Part shown: positions 8,851 to 19,328 of the stretch, piece by piece | Layout of the letters: each line of letters begins with the position of its first letter | Numbering within the stretch: position 1 is the first letter of the stretch | The notes under the pieces: generated by a model | What the model was told of the DNA's origin: nothing | Database searches by the model: none | The model's input: only the letters and a program-made list of their open reading frames with translations | Source: DATFKA01 sp035268885 | Lineage (GTDB): Bacteria; Bacteroidota; Bacteroidia; Chitinophagales; Saprospiraceae | DNA length: 64,000 nucleotides | Direction: 5' to 3' | Assembly: GCA_035268885.1 (NCBI GenBank) | Contig: DATFKA010000124.1 | Coordinates: forward strand, 1-64,000 | Position numbers and translations under genes: made by a program

Positions 8851-8940
8851 GGTAATAGATTTTTTGTATGTTTGTTGACCGGCGGATAAATGACTTATCC
8901 TGCTGGAAAATAACGTTCTTCAAATTAAGGACTTTAACAT

Positions 8941-8948
8941 CAAATATA
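8941..8948 (-). promoter_or_regulatory. Candidate -7 box for leuA
   Basis: On the minus strand the bases read TATATTTG, an exact match to the Bacteroidota -7 consensus TAnnTTTG. It lies about 90 bases upstream of the leuA start. No convincing TTTG -33 partner is seen at the usual spacing. The leader between them contains a small hairpin, GGATAA/TTATCC. Confidence 0.4.
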
Positions 8949-9062
8949 GACTTGTTGATCAGCCGTCCTAAAATAAAAAATACTATACTCTTACAAGATA
9001 ACAAGGGCGGCCCATTGGTTTAAGTTGTTGATTTACAGTTTTTTATAAAACCTAGTGTTACA

Positions 9063-10625
9063 ATGCCTAAGCAGAAAACAGATGACTTAATTCAGTTAAT
9101 CAACTCCCTAACCCGCGCTGAAAAGCGGCACTTTAGACTATTTGTCAAGAGAAATCAGGCCTCTGAGGATATTCTATTCCTGCAATTGTTCGATTTCCTG
9201 GAAAAACGCAATGAATATGACGAGGCGCTGATCCTGAAGCGCTTGCCCGGTATCAAGAAGCGACAATTGTCAAATTTAAAGGCCCACTTATATAAACAAT
9301 TGCTCATCAGTCTGCGCCTGTTGGCCACCAAAAATGCACCCGATATCCAGATCAGAGAGATGCTGGATTACGCCCGGGTACTTTACGATAAGGGCCTTTA
9401 CCGGCAAAGCCTGGATTTATTAGTCAAGGCCCGGAAGAAATCCTCCGAAGCAAATTACCACCCGTTGCACCTGGAGATTCTGGAGTTTGAAAAACACATC
9501 GAAGCACAGTACATCACCCGTAGCATCGAAGGCCAGGCAGAGCTATTATCAAAGGAAACTGAAAAGCTCACAGATAAAATAACAAAATCGAATAAACTAT
9601 CCAATTTAGCCCTACAGCTTTATGGCCTTTATCTTAAGGTGGGCTACGTCAAAAATGAAAAGGATTATTTCTTTGTAAAGGAGTTCTTCCACTCCAATTT
9701 GCCCCAGTACGACTACGACGATCTGGATTTTATGAGTAAACTGCATTATTGCCAGGCCAATGTGTGGTATTTTCATATGACCCAGGAGTTTCCGTATTCT
9801 TATCGCTGGGCGCAAAAGTGGGTAGACTTATTTCATAAAAACGAAGAAATGATTGATATGCATACTTCCCTGTATTTGAAGTCGCTGCATAACCTGCTGA
9901 GTACGCTGTATAATGTGTTGCACTATAAGAAAATCGACGAAACCCTCGCCGTGCTCCTGTCTTTACCTAAAAAGATTGATATTGATTCCCGCAAAAATGT
10001 GGAAGGATTATTCTATTTGTATAAGTACATCCATTTGATCAAGTCTCATTTCTTAAAGGGGACCTTCAGCGAGGGCACCCAATTGGTTCCAGAACTAGCA
10101 GAGAAGATTGAGAAAGATGAATATAACTGGGATAACCGTCGAATTATGCTGTTTTATTACCGGATTGCTTGTCTATACTTTGGTAGTGGGGATAATGATA
10201 GCGCCATTACCTACCTGAACCTGATTATCAACCAAAAAAATCCAGATTATCGCACTGATATTCAGTCCTTTTCCAGGATATTAAACCTGATTGCTCATTT
10301 TGAACTGGGTAATGCGCAATTGGTAGAATATCAGGTCAAATCGGTCTATCGTTTTCTAGGAAAAATGGGCGACCTGGGCTCTGTTCAAAAAGAAATTTTC
10401 CGCTTTTTGCGACGCTTACCTCGCATTCGTGAAACGGACCTCAAAGCTGCTTTTATTGAACTCAAAGAGAAATTGGAGAAATTAGAAAACGACCCTTTTG
10501 AGCGGCGGCCATTTTTGTACCTGGATATTATCTCCTGGCTAGAGAGTAAAATAGAAGATAAAACCGTCCAGGAAATCATCCAGGAGAAGTATAAAGCCAG
10601 ACTGGAAAATAAAACAGCGGTTTGA
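9063..10625 (+). CDS. Uncharacterised helical (TPR-like) protein
   Basis: I do not recognise a named family for this 520-residue protein. It has no signal peptide or membrane segment. It is rich in Leu, Tyr and Lys and appears all-helical, with repeated hairpin-like segments of 30-40 residues (for example around ARVLYDKGLYRQSLDLLVKA and YYRIACLYFGSGDNDSAITY) that resemble tetratricopeptide repeats. The N-terminal stretch DLIQLINSLTRAEKRHFRLF may be a separate helical unit. It is transcribed away from leuA across a 212-base divergent gap and has no co-directional partner. A cytoplasmic scaffold or interaction role is inference only. Confidence 0.7.
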   Translation: MPKQKTDDLIQLINSLTRAEKRHFRLFVKRNQASEDILFLQLFDFLEKRNEYDEALILKRLPGIKKRQLSNLKAHLYKQLLISLRLLATKNAPDIQIREMLDYARVLYDKGLYRQSLDLLVKARKKSSEANYHPLHLEILEFEKHIEAQYITRSIEGQAELLSKETEKLTDKITKSNKLSNLALQLYGLYLKVGYVKNEKDYFFVKEFFHSNLPQYDYDDLDFMSKLHYCQANVWYFHMTQEFPYSYRWAQKWVDLFHKNEEMIDMHTSLYLKSLHNLLSTLYNVLHYKKIDETLAVLLSLPKKIDIDSRKNVEGLFYLYKYIHLIKSHFLKGTFSEGTQLVPELAEKIEKDEYNWDNRRIMLFYYRIACLYFGSGDNDSAITYLNLIINQKNPDYRTDIQSFSRILNLIAHFELGNAQLVEYQVKSVYRFLGKMGDLGSVQKEIFRFLRRLPRIRETDLKAAFIELKEKLEKLENDPFERRPFLYLDIISWLESKIEDKTVQEIIQEKYKARLENKTAV

Positions 10626-11049
10626 TAAGTAGTACAGCAGATAAAAACCTTTAATTGTTTTTGATATCTGCATGGACTATCTTATTTTTGACTCCACAAA
10701 TCATAGACAATCTCTTCTTAGATTTTATTTGAAGGCAACTTTCGTACACCTTCCTAAGGACGACCTATTTTATTGAATTGGCATTCTTTAGTCATTCCTT
10801 ATGGTATTTGACTCTGGAATAAGCTTTTTTTTACATGAACATTAAAATAGTTAATCCCATGAACTGTCATTTAACCTGGCAAAGCGCCCTGTGCTTTGCC
10901 CAAAATTCCGCATTATCTCCTCCTCCGCTTTCCTTTCAGGGCTTTCGAGCTTACAAGCTTATTTTTTTTCGAAAAACGAGCTTTTTATCCGTTATTTTTT
11001 AAAAGAGCTGATGTCTTAAGTGTATTAAGATGCTATACTAAATCATTCC
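10626..11049 (+). promoter_or_regulatory. Long intergenic leader upstream of the giant surface protein gene
   Basis: No gene is supported in these 424 bases. A TATTTTTG box (10683-10690) matches TAnnTTTG. A perfect hairpin GGCAAAGC-7 nt-GCTTTGCC lies at 10878-10900. Around 10937-10992 there are several AAGCTT/AGCTT-type short inverted repeats with T-runs. If transcription starts at the upstream box, the giant gene has an untranslated leader of more than 300 bases. Confidence 0.35.
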
Positions 11050-14000
11050 ATGAAGAAAAATGTACTCCTTTTTATTGGGCTAATACTGTTCGCCTTTGAA
11101 AGTCTGCAGGCCCAGGCTTGTAATGCAACCGCTGGTTTGTTAAATCTTTCGAATTCCACCTTTTGCGTGGGAGATACTGTTCGCCCAACCTTAGTTAATG
11201 CCACTACTAACCCTACCTATACGAATGAATTAATTGTTGTAGATGACAATGGTTTAATTGTTAAATTTGGGATTACCAACGGCGAAATTGTTGACTTACC
11301 CCTGGGCCAATACGGTGTCCACGCTTTTAATTATCGCAACAGTAATCCTCCCCAGCAAGGGCCACAATTAGGGCAAAGGATAACGGATATTGCAGACCCT
11401 GAAATAAATTGTTACGACATTAGTGCGCTCGAACCTTTTGTGATAACCGATACGGTGGCACCAACTGCGGTTTGTTCCGATCAACAGGTCTTGCTATACC
11501 TCGACGAGGATGGTGAAGTTTCGGTAGCGCCTTCGGATTTTGATTTTGGTAGCTTCGATGAGGGCTGTGTGGGTATAGATACTTTATTCTTAGAACAAGA
11601 AATATTCACCTGCCTCACTATCGGTGAAATGGAACTGAAGTTATATGTCCAGGATAGTGTCGGGAACCTGGATTCCTGCGTTACACAAATAAGCGTTCTG
11701 GATACCTTTCCACCACAGGTTACTTGCCTGGACACGACGGTTTTATTAAGCCCTTTAGGTATTGGAGAATTATCGATTAGTGAAGTACTCGATGATGTGG
11801 ACGATGCTTGTGATGAGGCACCCTCTCTCCAATTATCTCAAGAAGAATTCACCTGCGAAGATTTGGGCACACAGTTGGTTTATTTGATTGCCGAGGATCA
11901 GTATGGTAACCGGGACAGTTGTACTGCCCGTGTGACCGTTCGGGATACGACGCCACCCATCGTACGCTGTCAACCGGGTATCGCCTATTTGAATGCATCG
12001 GGTAAGATTATCCCTGATCCGTCCCAATTAGACGACGGTAGCGCAGACCTTTGCGGCGGCTTTCTTGAATTCCGCCTGGTACCTGATCATTTCGATTGTA
12101 ACACCCTGGGGAGCAAACCCATTACGCTATTTGCGAAGGATCAGTATGGAAACGAAGGCAGTTGTGAAACCAGTATATCCGTATTAGATACCGTGGCCCC
12201 AAATGCGCAATGTCTAAGCCAAACTATATTTCTGGATGATTCCGGTACCGCCATGCTATCCGCTGCGGAGGTAGATAACAGTTCAGACAATTGTAGCATC
12301 GAGCAACGAAACCTGGAAAAAAACAGCTTTTCTTGTATTGATATTGGTAATCAACGAGTATTATTGACCGTCGAAGACTTTTCGGGTAATCAGGATACTT
12401 GTTATGCCAGGGTAGAAGTGAGAGACACGATCTCCCCCCTGGCTATTTGCCAGGCCGCCACTATTTACTTAAATGAAGCGGGAATGGCTCCTTTATCCAC
12501 TGCTGAGGTGAATGATGGCAGTATGGACAATTGTGGGGTGCTGAGTAATATCAGTTTATCCCAGAATCAGTTTACTTGTGAGGATCTCGGTACAAAGACG
12601 GTAGCGCTTAGCCTGAGTGATCCGTATGGGAATTCGGATAGGTGTACCGCAATGGTGACGATTCGAGATACCCTCGCGCCCATACCACAGTGTCAGGCGG
12701 TAAGTATTTACCTGGACAAAAATGGACAAGCCCAGCTCGACCATACCCTGGTCGATGATGGGAGTAGTGATAATTGTGTGGGTGTTCTCGAATACACCCT
12801 TTCCCGTATGTTCTTCACTTGCGAAGACATTGGGGAATCTTCGGTTATTCTAAAAGTGACAGATGGACAAAATAATCTAGACTCCTGTGTGGCTATCATT
12901 ACGGTAATCGACACCATTCCGCCGGAGCCTAGTTGCGAGAATGTAACGATTTACACGGGAGAAAATGGTCTGGCCGTATTGTCTGTTAATGCGATTGATG
13001 CCGGAAGTATGGACATTTGTACTTCAGTGGAAAAAAGGTATTTATCCGAAGATCGTTTTACCTGTGGAGAGTTAGGCGAAAATACGGTACAATTATATCT
13101 GGAGGATCAGTTTGGGAATCTCGACTCTTGTTCCGCCACGATTACGGTGAAGGATACTTTACCTCCTATTCTTCGTTGTGAAGATCAAACGATTTATCTC
13201 GATCAGTCGGGGCAGGCTGGTCTTCTGGTATCAGATGTAGATGCAGGATCGACCGATAACTGTGGTGGTATTGCTTCTCGGAGCTTAAGTCAAAGTGATT
13301 TTAGCTGTACGGAAGTTGGACTAAACACCGTCATTCTCAAAGTAGAAGACAGCAATGGTAATGTGGATAGCTGTGCGGTTCAAATAACGGTGCTAGATAC
13401 CGTTGCTCCCACCGCCCAGTGTAAAGACTTTACGCTGGCCCTAGGGACTGATGGAGCGGCCTTACTTACGCCGGATCTTATCAATCAGCAAAGTACGGAC
13501 AATTGCCGGGTGACTGGTTTTGAATTAAGTAAGTCCAATTTCCTTTGTTCAGATTTGGGAGCCAACACCGTGGTTATGACAGTGCGGGATCAAAACAACA
13601 ATCGGGGTACCTGCCAGTCGATCGTTACGGTTGTAGACCGCAACAAACCGGAAGTGTTTACGCAAAATATTGAAGTATACCTGGACGAAAACGGGCGCAT
13701 AAGGGTTTCACCCCTCGCCATTGATACAGGAAGTACGGATAACTGTTCGATTGATAGTCTATGGCTTAGTCAACGTGACTTTGACTGCTCGCATATAGGG
13801 CCGAACCTAATACGTTTGTTTGTCAGGGATATTGATGGCAACATTAATGATAAAGCCGCAGTCGTTGAAATCAAAGACAATCGTAATCCTGTGCTCAGCT
13901 GTCCGGAAAACGTCGTATTGACCACTGACCTGGACGGTGCCGGCAATTGTTCGGTTGTTATACTCGATGATCAGCTCGATCCTACCAGGATAAATGATAA

Positions 14001-17000
14001 TTGCGGTATCGACACCTTTTATCACGATTTTACAGCAGCTACGGCAAATCAAACTTTACTGGGGGCTACTTTTGCGACCGGCAACACGGCGGTCACCTGG
14101 ACGGTCGTCGACAATAATGGACAGCTGGCCACTTGTGATTTTGAAGTCCGGGTGGAAGATAACGAAGCGCCCTTTGCCCGCTGTAAAGATAGCGTTTTAG
14201 TACAGTTGAACGAAGGAGGTTTTGCCGTTCTTGATTCCAGTTTAGTCGATAATGGCAGTAGCGACAATTGTGGTATTGAGCGCTATGAGCTGGATATAAA
14301 CGAAGTAGATTGTAACAGTGTGGGGTATAATCTCATTCGGGTGATTATGCAAGACGCAGCAGGTAATCAAAACAATTGCGAGGTAGTGGTGGGCGTGGTT
14401 GCTTCGGAAGCCTGTAATACCCCCGTTTTTGCCAATTCGGGAGGCCCCGATATTGCCGATCCCTGTACTTGTAGAGCAGATGGGGCTTTCGATGAGCAGG
14501 TAGTTATTGGTCCGACGACTAATGATCAGGTATGGACGGTCAAATCAACAAATTTATTAAATCCGATTACTCTAATACCTTATCCGGTAGGCACCCCTTT
14601 TACGGAAGTGCCCATCAATACAGATAGTAGTATCTACACTTTGCAAGGTGTTCACCTAGATGGGGTTGGGTATAGTATTACGGCGGAAAGCCCGGTATTT
14701 GCTGATCTGTCCATTTCAAATATTTGTTATTACCCCCAGCCGGAAATCCTGGGACTGGATGGATCTATTTGTTTATTTACCAATTCCATTCCTCTGGAGG
14801 CATCTATTATGAATAATGTACAGGGTACCGGATATTTCACGATCAATGGTGAAATCGCTACGGAGGTGAGGCCTATGGAATTAGGCGTAGGTAGCCACGA
14901 AGTCGTATATCATTTCGACGCGGGTGATCCGGCCAGTCTCAACGAGCCTTCCAATATGGGCTGTATGGTGGAAGTTGCTAAGACCATCGAGATTATTGAA
15001 ACCAATCGTTTCTTTGCGTGTAATGATCTGGTGAATATCACCTCCAACGTATCTTGTGAGATACTGGTCAAACCACAGATGATTCTGAGTGGAGACTATC
15101 TTTGCTACGATGATTATCAGGTGTTTTTAGCTTTTGATGGCGAGGCAGTTCCCAATCCGGTGCCTTCCGAATATGCAGGAGAAACCCTGGAAGCTTTGGT
15201 TCAGCATAAAGTATCGGGACGGATTTGTTACGGTAATATTAGTATTAAAGATGTAAGCGGACCACAGATTACGGAATGCCCTGGAGATATTATTGACCGC
15301 TTCATATGTACAGACCTCGATTCTATTTTTAATAATCCAGCTAGCTTGGACTCAACGAGTAAGTTTTATACTGGGATACCCATTGTAGAAGATAATTGTA
15401 CGGGGACGATTATCAATTTTCAGGATAATCTGATATCAGGAGCGGCTTGCCTCGATCCAGCCGTGCAAACCATCCGTCGAGTATTTCGGGTAGCGGATCA
15501 GTTCGGTAACACCACCACCTGTGAACAACGGATTACCTTTAATCGACCAACGGAAATATTTTTCCCGGAAGATACCATTGTGCGTATAAACTGCGATGCG
15601 CCAGATTTAGCAACCAATCAGGAGGGCCATTTAGCCCCTTCTGTTACGGGGGCTCCTTACGTAATCAATGGGTTTGGAGAAGCAATTAACCTGGTGGACT
15701 ACCGCATTTGTGGCTATTTATTGCTTTATGAAGACCTAAAGAGCGTTATCTGTCCAGCCAAGGAAAGTCTACTAAGGACCTGGCGCCTTTTTGATGAGTG
15801 TGCCGGAGCCATTTCAATGACTAAAACACAGTATATTCAATACGGTGACTTTGATCCGCCTGTGTTATCCTGTCCAGCTGTCGATTTGGATAGAAATGGT
15901 AAAATTGATCCTTTGCCCATCTATTCGACTTCCCCCTTTAATTGTTTGGCCGACCTTTCCATTCCCATGCCAGAGGTAGATGAATGTTCAGATTATACCG
16001 TGGAAACCAGGGTATTTACCTGGCAAACCGAGGATCGATTTGGTTTCCCTTTACGTGATTCTATATTTACCGAATTACCAAATGCAGATTATGTCGATGG
16101 GCAAGTGAAGGGTGTTCCCGTGGGTGATCATTATTTTGTATATACGGTTCGGGATGTCTGTAATAATGTGGCCAGGGATACCTGTCAGTTTCGAGTAGTA
16201 GACGGTATCGCTCCGGTGGCACTTTGTGAAGATGATTTGGTGGTCTCCCTCAGCAACGATGGAACCCAGGTTTTCCCGATTGATATAGATGCGGGTAGCA
16301 GGGATAATTGCGATGGTACAAATCTTGGTTTGGAGATACGTCGGCTAGTATCCGCAGAATGTTCCGAAACCGATAGCACCTACTACTCCGACTGGGCACA
16401 AGCGGCCGAGCTCACCTGTTGCGACGTAGGTAAGTTGGTTACCGTTGAGTTGAGGACTTCAGATCAATCCGGGAACCAAAACCGATGTGTCTCGCGAGTC
16501 AGAGTGAAAGATAATCTGCGTCCCAGTTGCCAGGCACCTTTTAGCGTAAGCGTAGACTGCGATGAACTACCTACGAGTTTTGATCCCTCCAAGATCCAAT
16601 TACTGCAAAATAGTTTTGGCACCCCGGTGATAGAAGATAACTGTGAAGCAAGTTGGATAGAATTAGCACCTCAGGTCGACCTGGATCAGTGCGGTATTGG
16701 CTCGATTATACGTTCTTTTGAAGTGAAAGATAAATCGGGAAATATGGCTGCTGGTATTTGCCAACAGGTCATCACAGTAGATGCGGTTTATGATTATACC
16801 ATCAAATTCCCCGCTGACACGCGTAACAGCTGCGGCGAAATCAACAGGGATACCGTAGAGGTGTTTGAAAATGCCTGCGACATGCTGGCTATTAACGTGA
16901 TGGATAGTGAATTCCAGCGTTCCCCAGAAGGCTGCTTTAAAATTGAGCGGACCTATCGTATCATCAATTGGTGTGAATACGATGGTTTTTCCAATCCCAT

Positions 17001-19146
17001 TATTGTACCTCGTAATCTGACCTGTGAAGGTATCCCGGGAGATCAGGATGTTTGGGTGCACGTCTCGCGAAATGACACCACTTATTATGATCAGAATGAC
17101 GATCCGTTAGATATGCTCCCCCCCATAGATTCGACTGGCGAGGAATGTAATGGCCGGACTAATCCGGAAGGCCATTGGACCAATAGTGGACTGGATAACT
17201 CCATCCGTTCTTCAGGATACTGGCAATACACTCAATATATTAGTATTGTCGATGATGTAGATCCAATCATTAGTTTTTCTCCGCTTTCCGAGGTGTGCAG
17301 TAATAACGATGCCTGTACCGCCGACTTGACTTTTCCTTTTACGGTAAGTGAGAATTGTACATCCGATGATTTGAGCCTTTCGGTAATTGTTGATCTTGGA
17401 GACGATGGCCTAAATGACTATATCTTATTAGCAGAAGAAATCGAGGGGACGTACCCTAATTACAACGTTTCTGGAAATTTTGATTTGGGACGACATCGGT
17501 TTTACCTCCGGGTAATTGATGGTTGCAATAACGAAGCCACCGCCGAGCTACCCTTTACGGTAGTAGACTGTAAAGCGCCAAGCCCGCTGTGTCAGGATGG
17601 TCTGGTTGTTGAGCTTAGCCGGTTAGAAGAACCGGCAGATATCAATAATGATGGTATAGAAGACCTGGCTAGCGCGTATGCTCCGGCTATTGCTTTATTG
17701 GCGAGTACGACCACGGACTGCAGTGGTCCGGTTCGATACTCAATAAACAGAGTAGGGCAATCTCCCTCTGTAGATCAGGACAGCCTGCAGGTTACCTGTG
17801 CGGATGAAGGTATAGTCCTGGTGGAAGTCCACGCCTGGGATAGTCTGGATAATCACAGTTCCTGTAATACTTTCATAGATGTACAAAATAATTCAGATGC
17901 CTGTCGGGAAATCCCCAGAGGTGCGATCTACGGTTTAGTGATGACAGAGACCAGTGTGCCGGTAAAGGCGGTCGAGGTCTCACTAAGCGGCGCCGTCCGA
18001 ATTCAGGAGAATACGAATCGGAATGGCTTGTACAATTTCCTGGAACTAGAGGAAGGAGACGACTTTACGGTTACACCACGAATGGACGGCAACGATCGTT
18101 CCGGCGTTACGACCTTTGACCTTATTCTGATCCGGAAACATATCCTGGGAGCCAAGCTCTTGGATTCTCCCTACAAAATGATTGCGGCCGATGCCAATAG
18201 TTCGGGGAATATTTCGGTGCTGGATTTAATTCAGCTGCAAAAGCTAATTTTGGGTATCGAAATTGATCTGAAAGATAATACCAGTTGGCGATTTGTAGAT
18301 GCCAAATACCAATTTCCCGATCCTGCTGACCCTTTTAGCGGGCCTATTCCATCGGTAATCAATATCAATAATTTAGATCGACAGTATTATGATGCCGATT
18401 TCATAGGCGTGAAAATTGGAGATGTCAACAATTCCGTGAACCCCAGCACCCTGCAGCTTTCAACCCCCAGGTCAAAGCAATCGGCGGTTTATCTGGACAT
18501 CACTGACCAGCCCCTCACGCCGGGTACCCTCTTGGAGGTCCCTGTGCGATTGCTAGCTATTAATCAACTGGAGGGTTTTCAGTTTGGTCTGGCTTTTGAT
18601 CAATCACGGGTAGCGTTGGAGGCGGTCGTTCCCGGTCAGCTTTCGCTAAAAAATTTCGGACAGTTTGCGACGGAAGGTCTAATTACCAGTAGTTGGTACC
18701 GTACGAATCAAGCGATGGATGAGGCAAAGCCCCTTTTCTTTTTGCGATTTAAAGTGCTGGCAGCCGGGAAAACCAGTGATCTGTTTTACTTAAACGACCG
18801 TCGTTTAACCGCCGAAGCCTACACCAGAGCCAATCTGCACCAGGACCTTCAACTGCGATTTGACGAGCAGGACGCGAACAAAGATGAATTCCGCTTTTTG
18901 CAAAACTGGCCAAATCCAGCGGATCTAGAAACAACCCTGACCTGGCTTTTGCCGAAAGGCACCAAGGGGCGCTTAAAAGTGATAGACAACACGGGCCGGG
19001 TGGTCTGGCAAGAGGAAGGTGCTTTTGAGGCCGGATGGAATAGATATCGCCTGTCTACGGCGAACTTTCCTTCGGGTGTTTTGTATTATCGATTTGAATC
19101 GGATGCTTACCAGGCCTCCGGAAAAATGCTTGTCATTCATCGATAA
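11050..19146 (+). CDS. Giant secreted repeat protein with dockerin-like and T9SS sorting domains
   Basis: The product has 2698 residues. A signal peptide (MKKNVLLFIGLILFAFESLQAQ region) is followed by about twelve tandem Cys-containing beta-type repeats of 81 residues. Each starts with a DTxAPxAxC-like motif (DTVAPTAQC, DTLPPILRC and similar) and contains TCEDLG- and DNC-type motifs; they resemble HYR/Ig-like adhesin modules. Further single modules follow (DPPVLSC, DGIAPVALC, DCKAPSPLC). From about 2295 comes a CarboxypepD_reg-like beta domain, then paired dockerin-like Ca-binding motifs (FDLILIRKHILG; DANSSGNISVLDLIQLQK). The last 85 residues are a typical type A T9SS sorting domain (FLQNWPNPA...GVLYYRF). 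It should be exported and surface-attached or released. An adhesive or matrix role is inference. No enzyme domain is visible. Confidence 0.9.
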   Translation: MKKNVLLFIGLILFAFESLQAQACNATAGLLNLSNSTFCVGDTVRPTLVNATTNPTYTNELIVVDDNGLIVKFGITNGEIVDLPLGQYGVHAFNYRNSNPPQQGPQLGQRITDIADPEINCYDISALEPFVITDTVAPTAVCSDQQVLLYLDEDGEVSVAPSDFDFGSFDEGCVGIDTLFLEQEIFTCLTIGEMELKLYVQDSVGNLDSCVTQISVLDTFPPQVTCLDTTVLLSPLGIGELSISEVLDDVDDACDEAPSLQLSQEEFTCEDLGTQLVYLIAEDQYGNRDSCTARVTVRDTTPPIVRCQPGIAYLNASGKIIPDPSQLDDGSADLCGGFLEFRLVPDHFDCNTLGSKPITLFAKDQYGNEGSCETSISVLDTVAPNAQCLSQTIFLDDSGTAMLSAAEVDNSSDNCSIEQRNLEKNSFSCIDIGNQRVLLTVEDFSGNQDTCYARVEVRDTISPLAICQAATIYLNEAGMAPLSTAEVNDGSMDNCGVLSNISLSQNQFTCEDLGTKTVALSLSDPYGNSDRCTAMVTIRDTLAPIPQCQAVSIYLDKNGQAQLDHTLVDDGSSDNCVGVLEYTLSRMFFTCEDIGESSVILKVTDGQNNLDSCVAIITVIDTIPPEPSCENVTIYTGENGLAVLSVNAIDAGSMDICTSVEKRYLSEDRFTCGELGENTVQLYLEDQFGNLDSCSATITVKDTLPPILRCEDQTIYLDQSGQAGLLVSDVDAGSTDNCGGIASRSLSQSDFSCTEVGLNTVILKVEDSNGNVDSCAVQITVLDTVAPTAQCKDFTLALGTDGAALLTPDLINQQSTDNCRVTGFELSKSNFLCSDLGANTVVMTVRDQNNNRGTCQSIVTVVDRNKPEVFTQNIEVYLDENGRIRVSPLAIDTGSTDNCSIDSLWLSQRDFDCSHIGPNLIRLFVRDIDGNINDKAAVVEIKDNRNPVLSCPENVVLTTDLDGAGNCSVVILDDQLDPTRINDNCGIDTFYHDFTAATANQTLLGATFATGNTAVTWTVVDNNGQLATCDFEVRVEDNEAPFARCKDSVLVQLNEGGFAVLDSSLVDNGSSDNCGIERYELDINEVDCNSVGYNLIRVIMQDAAGNQNNCEVVVGVVASEACNTPVFANSGGPDIADPCTCRADGAFDEQVVIGPTTNDQVWTVKSTNLLNPITLIPYPVGTPFTEVPINTDSSIYTLQGVHLDGVGYSITAESPVFADLSISNICYYPQPEILGLDGSICLFTNSIPLEASIMNNVQGTGYFTINGEIATEVRPMELGVGSHEVVYHFDAGDPASLNEPSNMGCMVEVAKTIEIIETNRFFACNDLVNITSNVSCEILVKPQMILSGDYLCYDDYQVFLAFDGEAVPNPVPSEYAGETLEALVQHKVSGRICYGNISIKDVSGPQITECPGDIIDRFICTDLDSIFNNPASLDSTSKFYTGIPIVEDNCTGTIINFQDNLISGAACLDPAVQTIRRVFRVADQFGNTTTCEQRITFNRPTEIFFPEDTIVRINCDAPDLATNQEGHLAPSVTGAPYVINGFGEAINLVDYRICGYLLLYEDLKSVICPAKESLLRTWRLFDECAGAISMTKTQYIQYGDFDPPVLSCPAVDLDRNGKIDPLPIYSTSPFNCLADLSIPMPEVDECSDYTVETRVFTWQTEDRFGFPLRDSIFTELPNADYVDGQVKGVPVGDHYFVYTVRDVCNNVARDTCQFRVVDGIAPVALCEDDLVVSLSNDGTQVFPIDIDAGSRDNCDGTNLGLEIRRLVSAECSETDSTYYSDWAQAAELTCCDVGKLVTVELRTSDQSGNQNRCVSRVRVKDNLRPSCQAPFSVSVDCDELPTSFDPSKIQLLQNSFGTPVIEDNCEASWIELAPQVDLDQCGIGSIIRSFEVKDKSGNMAAGICQQVITVDAVYDYTIKFPADTRNSCGEINRDTVEVFENACDMLAINVMDSEFQRSPEGCFKIERTYRIINWCEYDGFSNPIIVPRNLTCEGIPGDQDVWVHVSRNDTTYYDQNDDPLDMLPPIDSTGEECNGRTNPEGHWTNSGLDNSIRSSGYWQYTQYISIVDDVDPIISFSPLSEVCSNNDACTADLTFPFTVSENCTSDDLSLSVIVDLGDDGLNDYILLAEEIEGTYPNYNVSGNFDLGRHRFYLRVIDGCNNEATAELPFTVVDCKAPSPLCQDGLVVELSRLEEPADINNDGIEDLASAYAPAIALLASTTTDCSGPVRYSINRVGQSPSVDQDSLQVTCADEGIVLVEVHAWDSLDNHSSCNTFIDVQNNSDACREIPRGAIYGLVMTETSVPVKAVEVSLSGAVRIQENTNRNGLYNFLELEEGDDFTVTPRMDGNDRSGVTTFDLILIRKHILGAKLLDSPYKMIAADANSSGNISVLDLIQLQKLILGIEIDLKDNTSWRFVDAKYQFPDPADPFSGPIPSVININNLDRQYYDADFIGVKIGDVNNSVNPSTLQLSTPRSKQSAVYLDITDQPLTPGTLLEVPVRLLAINQLEGFQFGLAFDQSRVALEAVVPGQLSLKNFGQFATEGLITSSWYRTNQAMDEAKPLFFLRFKVLAAGKTSDLFYLNDRRLTAEAYTRANLHQDLQLRFDEQDANKDEFRFLQNWPNPADLETTLTWLLPKGTKGRLKVIDNTGRVVWQEEGAFEAGWNRYRLSTANFPSGVLYYRFESDAYQASGKMLVIHR

Positions 19147-19195
19147 GGTATTTAAAAATTCCTTATTTTTCGCGCAAGCAGAATTATTAAATAAA

Positions 19196-19283
19196 GAAGT
19201 TGTTTAAAAACTCCTCACTGAGCCCTTGGCAACACATTGAAAGCCAATACCAACCATCTCACCAGGAATTCTTAAACAACTTC
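19196..19283 (+). mobile_element. 88-bp MITE-like inverted-repeat element, copy A
   Basis: The ends are inverted repeats of 19 bp (GAAGTTGTTTAARAAYTCC, two mismatches between the arms). The centre can form a second small hairpin (TTGGC/GCCAA). AAA flanks both ends (19193-19195, 19284-19286) as a target duplication. The element is nearly identical to copies at 31623-31710 and 38890-39059. It lies 45 bases upstream of the carboxynorspermidine dehydrogenase start and in frame with it, creating a false upstream TTG-initiated extension. Confidence 0.85.
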
Positions 19284-19328
19284 AAAGAGCTGCTTTCAGC
19301 TAGCTCGATTTTAAAATCTAAAAATAAT

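Noticed and set aside
10896..11099. 67-codon frame upstream of and overlapping the giant gene start
   Set aside because: It overlaps the clear signal-peptide start in another frame, has a Phe/Leu-rich AT-driven composition and contains the T-rich inverted repeats.
19019..19207. Plus-strand frame over the end of the giant gene
   Set aside because: Alternative-frame shadow of the T9SS sorting domain, running into the intergenic region.
19200..19328. Longer N-terminus for the carboxynorspermidine dehydrogenase
   Set aside because: These codons are the 88-bp mobile element plus its flank, begin with TTG, and precede the universal Rossmann start.
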